Below, piece after piece: positions 32,520-41,022 of a DNA stretch of 41,022 nucleotides. Made by a program: the position numbers and the translations under genes. A model generated the notes under the pieces. The model made no database searches, had not been told where the DNA came from, and saw only the letters and a program-made list of their open reading frames with translations. The first letter of the stretch is position 1. Each line of letters begins with the position of its first letter. This DNA comes from Vermamoeba vermiformis (Eukaryota > Tubulinea > Echinamoebida). Location: assembly GCA_045837725.1 (NCBI GenBank), contig JBEWZL010000299.1:1-41022 (forward strand), written 5' to 3'.

Positions 32520-33149
32520 ACCGACATCAACGCACTCCCCACGGAGATCTTGGGCGTGGTTTTAGCTTATTTGGACGACAAAAGCAAGTTAGTGTCAAGA
32601 CTGGCGAGCACTCAGTGGTTCAAGCAGATCCGTTACTCGCACTTCACACTGAATCGAACAAGAGACGATTGGGAGACTATAGCCGCAAGATTATCTCAAT
32701 ACAACTTCCCGATATCAATCACGTTTTCCTATGATCCGCAAAGACAACTGGCACAACTTTTTGGCCATCTGACGACCTTGACAAATCTCGAGTCATTATC
32801 GTTAGGACTAGTTGATCGCCGCTTTATTCAAGTTGAAGATTGGTTTAAACTGACCTGCTTGACCAATCTCAAACGCTTATCTGCCGAAGCCACTATACCT
32901 TTTGAACTTTACTCTAGTATGACTTGGCTGCGAAACCTCTCAGCAACTGCCCTGCAGAAAATAATTCGTCCTTGCCTTGGACACGGAGCGAGGCAAGGCA
33001 GCCTTGCCTTGGAGTTGGAGCGAGGCGAGGCAAATTGCCTAGCGGTACGAACAAGGCAAGGAATATTGGTGTACGTATTATTGTCAAATAAGGCGACAAT
33101 AGTGACTTGGATGCGAGCTACGATGCCTATGAATGCTCATTTTGCGTGA
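32520..33149 (+). CDS. F-box protein, partial, ending in an inserted repeat
   Basis: The exon starting after a splice-like CCACAG at 32519 encodes an F-box (INALPTEILGVVLAYLDDKS then VSRLASTQWFKQIRY), which normally docks on SKP1 in an SCF ubiquitin ligase. Leucine-rich-like segments follow (LTNLESLSLGL, LTNLKRLSAEA). From about 32950 the reading frame passes into a palindromic CCTTGCCTTG repeat and continues as meaningless Gly/Arg/Leu-rich sequence to the stop at 33149. The protein is far shorter than ordinary F-box/LRR proteins. No in-frame ATG precedes the F-box in this exon, so a small upstream exon is needed. The gene is probably truncated by the repeat and may be a pseudogene. Confidence 0.6.
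   Translation, partial: TDINALPTEILGVVLAYLDDKSKLVSRLASTQWFKQIRYSHFTLNRTRDDWETIAARLSQYNFPISITFSYDPQRQLAQLFGHLTTLTNLESLSLGLVDRRFIQVEDWFKLTCLTNLKRLSAEATIPFELYSSMTWLRNLSATALQKIIRPCLGHGARQGSLALELERGEANCLAVRTRQGILVYVLLSNKATIVTWMRATMPMNAHFA
32960..33061 (+). repeat. Palindromic CCTTGCCTTG repeat, copy 1 (MITE/SINE-like)
   Basis: A G+C-rich block framed by CCTTGCCTTG (32970-32979) and its perfect inverse CAAGGCAAGG (33052-33061), with further internal CCTTGCC/GGCAAGG palindromes that could fold into hairpins. The left flank and edge AATAATTCGTCCTTGCCTTG (32960-32979) is identical to the opposite strand of copy 2 at 40995-41014, so this is a dispersed family. It lies inside the F-box reading frame. 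No transposase is encoded. The true outer limits and any target-site duplication could not be set. Confidence 0.75.
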
Positions 33150-33983
33150 AACGTGGCTGATCGAGAGCGACAATGGAACGGCGATAAATTGTAGGCTTCA
33201 TTGACATAATTTGAAATAAATATGACAAGGATGTATATTACGAGCATAGTTTTATCGCGTGCAGCGATTAATTTGATGAAAGAAGCGTTGATTTTGTTTG
33301 ATCCGATCGCGTTGTTCTGAATAAAAAGGACTGTTGATTAATCAATTAATTTATCGCGCTATCAATACCTCTTATAGTGTAATTTCATAATAAAACAATT
33401 TAATGAATTTTATTATTCAAGTAAAACTTAAAACTACGGACATTTCCTGATCTACGACAGGACATACATACCAGCTACCAAATGGATCTTTGCCGCTAAG
33501 CTTGTGAATATTATGATAAATATCGGCAGTTGACTGTTCGCTCGTTTAAATTAATCAAAAATAACGTGCCTCTGTCAATTGTCGTTCTGATCTAAAAGTC
33601 GTCTTATTTAGCGGCATAGATATAGACATATCAACAATAATATTGCATTCTCCTATTATTATACTGTAATTCTCACCGAAAATTATTTCGTCTCAATGGG
33701 TAATTGACGCGGATCGAAAAAGTCGCACTTGATTTCTTGCTTAATATTACGTTCAACGCTCCGACTTCAGCACCAATGTAGCATGCTATGCGTCTTGTGT
33801 AGATATAGCAGGACTCTGGTATATGAGAGGTTCTGCTGGATGCAGATTTGAAATGTAAGCGGTGCTTGTCAAAATAGTAAGCGTTATTCCGAATAATTCT
33901 TTTTATTAACACTGATAAAACATATTAGGATATAACTTATTCATATGACCAAAGCGGAAGCATTCGGTTATTTCCAAGTCGCT
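33150..33983. other. Gene-poor AT-rich DNA
   Basis: No recognisable gene. A - strand frame at 33673-33912 has no family features. The sequence is A+T rich with scattered short palindromes. Confidence 0.5.
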
Positions 33984-34115
33984 TGTTGTAACGAATTGCG
34001 AATATCGTAGGAACGATATTGCGCATCGTTAGGGAAATGTCCCTTTCGATAACATAAATAGCGCTGTACTCCTCGTAATAAACGTCTTCTTATCCTACTC
34101 CTTGTCTTACAATCA
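33984..34115 (+). mobile_element. Possible solo LTR fossil
   Basis: A 132-bp block starts TGTTGTAACG and ends CTTACAATCA, so its ends are roughly inverted (TG...CA). It contains a TATA-like CATAAATAG followed by CTGTACTCCTCG and an AATAAA, the order seen in LTR promoters and ends of Copia/Gypsy-type elements. No internal coding region and no second copy lie in the window, and no target-site duplication was found, so it could be only chance. If real it is an old single LTR. Confidence 0.3.
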
Positions 34116-35156
34116 TTTCATTTGTCGATCTCTGGATTTACAATTCTTCATTCTACAATATTAAATTATAAGTAAATTTGGGTAAAAAATATTCGAATTG
34201 TAGCTATTTATATGCTTACTCTTGTGATTGGGCGATACAATTTTCCGGTTAGACACGCGATCGAAATCTGACTTACGCTAACGTAACCCCCGGGCTAACT
34301 GGGTAGGTAATACCACACTATAGATACATTAAAGGTATTTATTGCTAAAAGTAATGAGAAAAATCAGGGTCATGCAGGAGCTCGTGTTGGATGCGAGCGA
34401 GGCACGAAGTAAATTTGTTGCTTGGTTTTAATCAAAAACGCTATCAGATAATAAAACAACCACCTATTTCAATAGGAGTTTACTAAGATTGTATTAGTAA
34501 AAATGCTCAGGTAAGCAAGTACGTGACCACCCTGAGGAGATTTGAAACTTTCGAGTCAATTTTATCGGTAACTCATCATAATTATTAGAAATCATCGCTC
34601 AATAGCAAGATTATAGTAATAAAGAAATTAACCAATGGTATTTTTGATTTATCAGGTTACTTCGTATGATCGATCCGCAAAATCTATCCTTTGGATGCGC
34701 AAGACAGTATCATTTTGCAGCACTGAATGCCTTCTTTTAAATCTTTACCATGATTGTACAACATCGTCTGATAAAATTTGATTCTGTTGTAAAGTACCGC
34801 AATAAACGACTTTTTCATTTCGATTCTCAACGCAATCCACGACCACAACTCAGCTTATACAATTTTACAGTGTATTTCTCCGTCATTGATGTTATATATA
34901 TATATTAATCACATCTATGATTGATATTGGCCTCTATATCAACGGCAAAGGCCCATCCGATCGAGACCATGACTTAATCTATGCAACACCACAAATGTTT
35001 GGACAAATACAAATTTGCACCAATTCAAAGGTAAATTATAAGTACTAATTTCATTTATTGGGAATATTTAAATTTTTTGAACGAGTGGATTTGCACTTAA
35101 TTTGATCCATCCTTTAAAGACCGATTTATGGTAAAAACTTGCTGTATTACATTTCA
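34116..35156. other. Gene-poor region upstream of the tnp2-like gene's 3' end
   Basis: Mostly A+T-rich DNA without a clear gene, including an AT microsatellite near 34893-34905. A short + strand frame from the ATG at 34918 (MIDIGLYINGKGPSDRDHD onward, ending at a GTAAAT donor-like site near 35032) looks coding in composition but has no match I recognise. It could be a stray exon. No terminal inverted repeat matching the far side of the gene pair was seen. Confidence 0.35.
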
Positions 35157-38100
35157 TTAATCCCATACAAATATAGTTTGGCCTTCTTGGACCATTACAG
35201 CCTTGCTCTTCAACGTACATTGCGACCATCCACACGGGTAGAACTCGTCATTCTTTAGTATCGTGCCCTCTCGTACAGGCAAATCTTTCTCGCTGTTGGT
35301 GAATCGAATTGGACGCATAGACAAGAACGGAAGTGTATAATATCGAGTTAGCTGCTCAGTTGCGATCTTAACGTTCACGATGAAAGTTTTGGTAAATAGT
35401 CCTGTAATAGTAGTTCCATCGAACTAATAATAATCTAATTAGATCTATTAACAATGAGAGCACGTACATCCAGCACCAATATTACTTCTTTGATTCTCTT
35501 CTTTCGTGACTGCGCGCTCGCACTCTTCACCTTTTTGTTGTGCCAGCAGAATCCGTCGATTATGAATGCAGAGAGTATATCAACATCAGCCTCTTCTTCA
35601 CCGACAAGATTGTTGACAAGCTCTGCAATACGTCGCATGTCTTGGTTGTTTGGATTCAAAGGCGTTGGTTCCTTCGGTATTATCAAGTCATAGTCCCTAA
35701 TGAAGTAAGTATATGAACATATTATTGACTTAACATACGCAAATGATTGCTTTTGTTGCTTTCTATTGACATATTGGGCATAAGTGACGACTTGACCATC
35801 GTTATTTTCTATCGGAACGACAGTGGCAGACCGTTGATTCTCCACCTTAATCAATCGTATTAATACAACTATAACGATTAATAATTAATCGTACCATCCT
35901 AGTCAGGAAGTTTGCCTGTTGTCTTCCGTTTGAAACTTGCAGGATCTGTCGTCGGCGTCGGTTCATCTCTTCATCTCGAGCTGTTGATTGAAAGTGTAGC
36001 GGCCCCAAGAAAGCAATTTGGTAAGGAATTGCATACATTGTTTCGAAATTTGGGAACGACCAGTCAGCGTTAGGATACAAGTCCTAGTTGAACTTTGGTC
36101 ATACAATTTTCGTTCAAATAGATTAATTTAACACTTACCACCATCGATTTTCTTATAGAATAAACCAAATTTTCTAACTTCCCTGCAGGTTGTAGTTCAT
36201 CACGGGTCCACGTCTTCGTCACGATCATAATTATACCGTTCATGATTGTCTTCCAAAGACGGTACTGTTGCACGTGCAGATGTCCATAATATCTTTGTTG
36301 GTAAGCGTTAGTTAACGTCTATATGAAATACGAACTAAACCTTTTGAACATAATGATAGACTGTGCCGCAAATGTCAACCACATGTCACCTTTCAACGAG
36401 TTTACATCCGGAGTTCCTTCGCGAAATACATTCATCGTGAGGCGAGCATAGCCTTCTGCTGGGTAGATACTTTGCATGATTTGGTTGAAATCTACGACCG
36501 TAAGTTAGTAATAGACAGTCATTAATCGTATATTTACCCAATCGTTGTTGCTGGGTCAACTCAAGCCCAAAGCAGCATGCCAAATTTTTAACGATTCCGA
36601 TGAATAGTTGATGCAGGTCACAGATTGCAAAGCGTTGAAAGAAGTTCTTTGCAACGAGAGCAAGGGACCAGAACGGACTCTGATGAGTGTTAGAGTGCGC
36701 ACCGTATAAGAGCACGTGTCACGTACCACGAAGCCATTCAAGCCAGTTTGTTGGATCATAGCAGTTTTTTCAGTCCCAGTAAGTACCCCTATAAGCTCAA
36801 TCTGCTCTCTAGCTGTAATAACAGTTAGTTAATATTGACTTGATGAACAGGCTAGACCACCAACCTCGATCAGGATTGCGCAACGTGCGAAACTCGGATC
36901 GAAGATCAAAAAATAGTGCCGACGCAGTAGTAGTATAGAATGAGCTGCATTTCCCCGAAGGGGCAACGACACCTGCGAGCTCAATTTTGCTCATGTGATC
37001 GCCTGTGGTGTAAGTGTCGTTTAGTCTTTCTTTATCAGCGTACGATACTAACCTTTGATTGCATGAAGTGCGCCCACGGGAAGCTTTCTTGTGCCTTGGA
37101 ACTCGAAAACAGATAGCTCCTTGTTCTCCAATTTCCGAAGGAATTTGATAATGACTTTATCGATGAATTCCTTTTTTCGATGGTTCAGCGACGGAGGAAT
37201 GTTGGTGATGCAGAACCTGGAGTGCGTTCGACAAGCTATCTGAAGGATTGTGGTAAGTAAAGCTTACAGTTAATCAATCATACCGAGTTTGGAAAGTTGG
37301 CAAACGTCATACTGATTGACGTGTAGCTTTTGTTTCTACTTAGTTCGCCGACAAAGCCATCAATCCAAAGTGCTACCAGTATGAGCAAAGCATTCTGTGT
37401 ATCGAGCATTGGTTGGAAGTGATCTTGAATGATCTTCCATCCCTCAGACGAGGAAGGATGATCGTAGTCATCGCTCCACGAGCTCACCCAATCTAAGCAA
37501 GTAAGTCGATTGGCTCTTAATATGTATTCGTACTCACCCTTTGTCAGATCTTCATTCTTCAATACGTATTCAAGAACGTGTTTGGGTTTATAGTAAGTGA
37601 TTACTTCATCCGTGCCACCAAACTTGAACATCGATGCTGGAATACGATCGAAGAAGAAGTCATCGCAGCGGAACGCAATGTACTTTGTCCTAGGTGTGTC
37701 TTCAGCTCTAAACCCTACATGATACACAATATCGAAGATTTGTTGCAGAGTATTCGCTAGGTAAGAACGTGAGCTATAACTGCTTAACACGAACCAAAAC
37801 TTACCCGAAAAGGGCACTCCTCGATTACTATAAAATAAGGCTAACCACAATTTTGTAGTTAAATTTTTGTAATTGGTGAACTCGGCAGGTCTACCACGCT
37901 TCACTTGCTGTTCATCTTCGTTGTCGTCATCTTCAATTCCCTGAAGCACGGGAACGAGCTCAAAGCGTTCTATCTGGATGCTTATCTGGATGGCCACGTT
38001 GGTGCCTTCCTGAAGACCAAGCCGAACTAACAATGACACAGGGTATGTACTATGAGTATACAGGATCGGACAATCTAACAAAAGTTAATATAGAATGACG

Positions 38101-38659
38101 TAGTACGAACACCAACTCTTCTGAACATTGTCGTTCTCGCCAAACTTGACATTGATGTTGACAGTGGCATCCAGCACGACGTAAGTGTTATTCTCAATAT
38201 AATCATTAAGCTCAATAGTAATAGTTGATGCTACATCGTCCTCGTCAAGTCTTAGTTTCCTGCAGATCCGTTCGTCAAAATTCTTTGAAAAATTATTATT
38301 AATTTTTTGCTCACCAGGAATGATCTGCGAAGTCAAATATATGCTCTTTTGCACCATGAGAAGCTACAAAATTTATATTGTAGCTCATGTCCATAGGTTC
38401 GAAGATCTCTTCTGCTTGCTCAACCAGAGGTTCGTCAACCAGGTAATTTTCAAAACGAGATAGCTCACTCTCAACTTATACAAATGATCAACCACACTCT
38501 ATTGAATTAATACTTACTAAATGTATTTAGCTCTTGCTTATGACGTTCTCCTTGCCAATGTGACAATCGAAGGCATCGAGAGACACGAAGGTCACATATG
38601 GTACACCAAACAGTATTGGAGTCAACTCTTTGGTATATCGCATCAAATACCGATTCCAT
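35157..38659 (-). CDS. tnp2/CACTA-like transposase-derived protein with N-terminal zinc finger
   Basis: About 900 residues in roughly 14 exons that can be joined in frame without a break. The N-terminus has a U1-type C2H2 finger (WCTICDLRV then LSHWQGERHKQEL). The core resembles tnp2/Plavaka-type transposases: the first acidic strand LVALWIDGFVGELSRNKSY followed by SMTFANFPNS, then RFCITNIPPSLNHRKKEFI, LPVGALHAIKGDHMSKIELA with GKCSSFY, a D-x-H segment AICDLHQLFIGIVKNL, and a late block AIPYQIAFLGPLHFQS like the 'fGPL' region of the family. Introns are 40-60 nt. The start at 38659 is in an ideal context (ACCACCATGG). It may be a live DNA transposon or a host gene derived from one. It is divergent from the + strand gene at 38780. 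Confidence 0.65.
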
Positions 38660-38779
38660 GGTGGTAAGTTTGACTAAAAATAGAAACAAAAATTTTTGTG
38701 GTTTATGTCGTTACAAATTCTTGACTAAATTTTTGTTTCATTACTCATACCAACAACCACTCATAGCAGCAAGTCAATT
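38660..38779. promoter_or_regulatory. 120-bp bidirectional promoter with a perfect 13-bp inverted repeat
   Basis: Only 120 bp separate the two divergent start codons, so both genes must share control DNA. It holds GAAACAAAAATTT at 38683-38695 and its exact inverse AAATTTTTGTTTC at 38727-38739, with the word TTGACTAAA repeated directly at 38670 and 38721. Paired sites of this kind fit binding of a dimeric regulator or of the encoded transposase. No TATA box is clear. Confidence 0.5.
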
Positions 38780-40782
38780 ATGGATACTAACGAAGACTAT
38801 TATCAAGACAACTTCCATGAAGAGCAGTATCAAGATCAAGTGGATCCCCAAGATCAACGACCAAACAAAAGGAGGTAAGGGACTAGATTGTTGAAATATG
38901 GTGCTCATATTGCTCTATGAACCATACAATAACATTTTTTGATCGAATCAAGTCATCCGAGTCAAGTTTGAGTTTATTCATTAACTTAAAATATTTTTTA
39001 GAAGGCTTGACGAAACCGAAGAACAAGGGGTACCCTACGAAGAATACAGGTATGACCTACCCTAAATTTTAAAATCATTTAAACCATTTTCTAGGGAACT
39101 TGATCCGCAAGTACGCGATGCAGATCTAACAAGAGAAAATCTCGAAGAAGCTCATCGTATCCTACATCAGATGGATTTTGATGACAGAACTCACCCAAAT
39201 GCACAGTTGGCAACTCTAGTTGAAGTTGCATTGGCAAAAAAACGTTCCGATCCGGTCTCCGATCTTTGGGTACGTTATATTATGCTATTTGAGTTGAAAT
39301 ACTTACTTCTCGTTTAAAGAATGGTTGGTTGGGATCAAAGGTATTAATCAAAACCTTTCTGTTAGATCCATATAAACGTATCTCGACGAATCTCAAAGAG
39401 TGGATCTTGACGATGGAAGTACCAGACCCTCTAGTCAAATTAATAACAACCAAGGTACAATATACACGCGTGCAATGTATTTACTGATGCTATAGCTATA
39501 TGTAGGCTGGCGCGTACTGGGACGACAAACGACATGATCTGAATACAATGCTAGCTAACGCTCTTTGGTCGGAGAGTAATGATGAACTAAGACAAAGTCT
39601 TCAAGAGCAAGGTGCTCAGTTCCTCAATTCTGCGCGGGGTCAGGAGTTTATTGCTGCTGTGGCGACAACGTTCCACAACAAAAAGCTACCGAACGACTAT
39701 GGCCTTCCAAGCTTAAAGTTACAAATGTTTATTAAAGAACGAATGTTTGTAGCACAAGGTAACTAATATATTGTCTGTTCGATCAAACAATAGCTCATTA
39801 TTTGACAAGGTGCCACTTCGCTCAAAGATGCGAAAGAAAGAATTGGAATGGTGCTAACAACACAACAAACTCTTCAGTTATATGAAGTACCACAGCAGTT
39901 CGAGGGTAAGTTTTAAAGACTTAAGTCAATTACATCAGCCACTCACACTTATTCAGAAAACAACACAGGCCATCTCGTGGCGATCCATGCGAAAGGAGCG
40001 AGAGCAAAGCAACCAGCACCAAATGGCGCTCCAAAAGTAGCCAGAGGGAAACAAGGCATTGCACCAGTTGCACCCGTTCCCAAACAAGGTCTCATCCCTG
40101 TCGCTCCTGTCGCCAAGCACGATGCTGCACTCGTGCCACGTGCACCAGCAAAGCGACCTTTAGAGCTTGTACCAGTAGCACCACCTAAAGGACAAGGTAA
40201 GCAGTTGTAATGTTCGTCAACATTTTAACGAACTGTGTCTATCAAGGGAAGCAAGCACTTGCGCCCATCCCCAAGCAACCTGTTGCAAACCAGAATGGTC
40301 ACGAGGAGGACGAGCACGTGCAAGAGCAGGTGCCAGCTGTCCCAGCCCCTCCTAAAGCGAAAAGAGGACGAGGTGAGCAGAGCTGCATCAACGTACTCGT
40401 TTCTAATCAGGCATTGAAGGTAAACAATCTTCTGGTGGCCGAAAGCAACCACCTCCAGAACCTGGCAATGCAAAGGCAACCAGAGGACAGGACGCACAAG
40501 AGCTGCTTGTTCCCGCGACAAACAATCAGCGTGAAGTGGCCGAGCGAGAGAATAATGGCAATGCGTCGGGTAATACTACTTTATGACTTGCTCAAACTCT
40601 TTATTAACGTCTCATACAGATAATGACACGCCAGCTCAGCCCTTGATGCGTATGTAACAATCATAAGTAATGAGCTCTATTAACTCTTATTGTTAGGCTA
40701 TTCACTTCGCGCACGTAGAGACCCTAACGCACCACTCGATGAAGATCAAGGGACTCAACGCTACGAGGCTACTGAAGACTAG
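38780..40782 (+). CDS. Uncharacterised partner protein, acidic N-terminus and Pro/Ala/Lys-rich repeats
   Basis: A multi-exon gene whose exons join in frame: 38780-38874, 39002 onward, and so on to the stop at 40780-40782, about 450-480 residues. The first 50 residues are Asp/Glu/Gln-rich (MDTNEDYYQDNFHEEQYQDQ). A helical middle region follows (ENLEEAHRILHQMDF, IKTFLLDPYKRISTNLKEWI, LNTMLANALWSESNDELRQ, FIAAVATTFHNKKLPNDYG). The last third has basic Pro/Ala/Val repeats (APVAPVPKQGLIPVAPVAK, KRPLELVPVAPPKG, KQALAPIPKQPVANQNG) and ends YSLRARRDPNAPLDEDQG. No known domain is recognised. Its 120-bp divergent pairing with the tnp2-like gene suggests it is the accessory ORF of the same element, perhaps DNA-binding through the basic tail. 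The helical middle resembles a small capsid-free oligomerisation or BEN-like region only in composition. Confidence 0.6.
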
Positions 40783-40910
40783 ATTACCAGTCAAGTATTC
40801 TTATTGTACAACGCTTGTACTGTATATAAATATTAGTTTCTAAACCGATATCGTAATTCAATTCATGAAAATACCCGAAGGCTGTATCCCGTCGTCATTC
40901 CGTTGGTTTG
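40783..40910. other. 3' flank of the partner gene
   Basis: A+T-rich sequence between the stop codon and the palindromic repeat. No AATAAA is present within it. Nothing here mirrors the left flank of the gene pair as a terminal inverted repeat. Confidence 0.4.
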
Positions 40911-41014
40911 CCTTGCCTTGGTCTTGGAGCAAGGAGCCTTGCCTCGTGGTTTCCCTGTATACACAATGTATGGAGCCTTGCCTTGCTCCGCACGCAAGGC
41001 AAGGACGAATTATT
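40911..41014 (-). repeat. Palindromic CCTTGCCTTG repeat, copy 2
   Basis: Framed by CCTTGCCTTG (40911-40920) and CAAGGCAAGG (40995-41004), 94 bp, with internal GCCTTGCC/GGAGCAAGG hairpins. On the - strand its edge AATAATTCGTCCTTGCCTTG is identical to that of copy 1 at 32960-32979, and the next 25 bases are similar. The interiors then diverge. It sits at the end of the window, so any flank beyond 41022 is unseen. Confidence 0.75.
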
Positions 41015-41022
41015 TTTTCCAG

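Noticed and set aside
34270-34320. Faint resemblance to part of a 5S rRNA gene (GGGCTAACTGGGTAGGTAATACC)
   Set aside because: Only about 20 bases are similar and the rest of the gene, including a boxA-like region and closing stem, is missing.
34900-40910. CACTA-type terminal inverted repeats bounding the tnp2-like gene pair
   Set aside because: Reading both flanks showed no matching inverted ends; they may lie outside the flanks compared or have decayed.
1-41022. tRNA genes, CRISPR arrays, prokaryotic operons
   Set aside because: No cloverleaf with a proper T-arm was found by eye, no spaced direct-repeat array exists, and the genes are spliced; a tRNAscan run would be needed for certainty.

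Overview
The window is nuclear DNA of a eukaryote with compact genes. Almost every gene is split by short introns (about 38-110 nt) that usually start GTACGT or GTAAGT and often carry a CTAAT/CTAAC/CTGAC-like branch site a few bases before the terminal AG. An AIF1 (Iba1) orthologue, a class C GPCR, a PH-C1 protein and DZIP3-type HEPN proteins point to an animal or a unicellular relative of animals (Holozoa). An ENA-type (IID) P-ATPase, Crinkler/RHS-type and tnp2-type proteins and short fungus-like introns suggest an early-branching, protist-like lineage. The species cannot be named from this sequence.

Layout. 1-2.5 kb: right-hand part of an old DIRS-order (tyrosine recombinase) retroelement, then a 46-bp tandem repeat and about 0.9 kb with no clear gene. 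3.4-7.1 kb (-): ENA-like cation-pumping P-type ATPase. 7.9-9.6 kb (+): PH plus C1 domain protein. 9.7-10.5 kb (-): prolyl-tRNA editing protein (ProXp-ala/PRORSD1). 10.6-13.3 kb (-): secreted, probably GPI-anchored PQQ-type sugar dehydrogenase with Ig-like domains. 13.4-15.7 kb (-): TatD-like metal hydrolase with one unusually long intron that holds a complete ParB/sulfiredoxin-fold ORF. 16.0-18.8 kb (+): Crinkler/RHS-like NTPase with a mitochondrial-type leader. 19.0-24.0 kb (-): two tandem HEPN-TPR-Sel1 paralogues. 24.4-25.1 kb (+): AIF1. 25.7-26.5 kb (+): disordered acidic/basic nuclear-type protein. 26.6-27.7 kb (+): conserved family of unknown function. 27.8-29.2 kb (+): metallophosphoesterase. 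29.2-31.9 kb (-): GABA-B-like class C receptor. 32.5-33.1 kb (+): F-box protein whose end runs into a short palindromic repeat. 33.2-35.1 kb: gene-poor, with a possible solo LTR. 35.2-40.8 kb: a divergent pair, a tnp2/CACTA-like transposase-derived protein (-) and a Pro/Ala/Lys-rich partner (+), separated by only 120 bp. 40.9-41.0 kb: second copy of the palindromic repeat.

Most of the genes are unrelated housekeeping or signalling genes. The most unusual items are the ParB-like ORF nested in the TatD intron, the HEPN-TPR-Sel1 pair with intact RX4H motifs, the intact divergent tnp2-like gene pair sharing a promoter with a perfect 13-bp inverted repeat, and the CCTTGCCTTG repeat family that has entered a gene.
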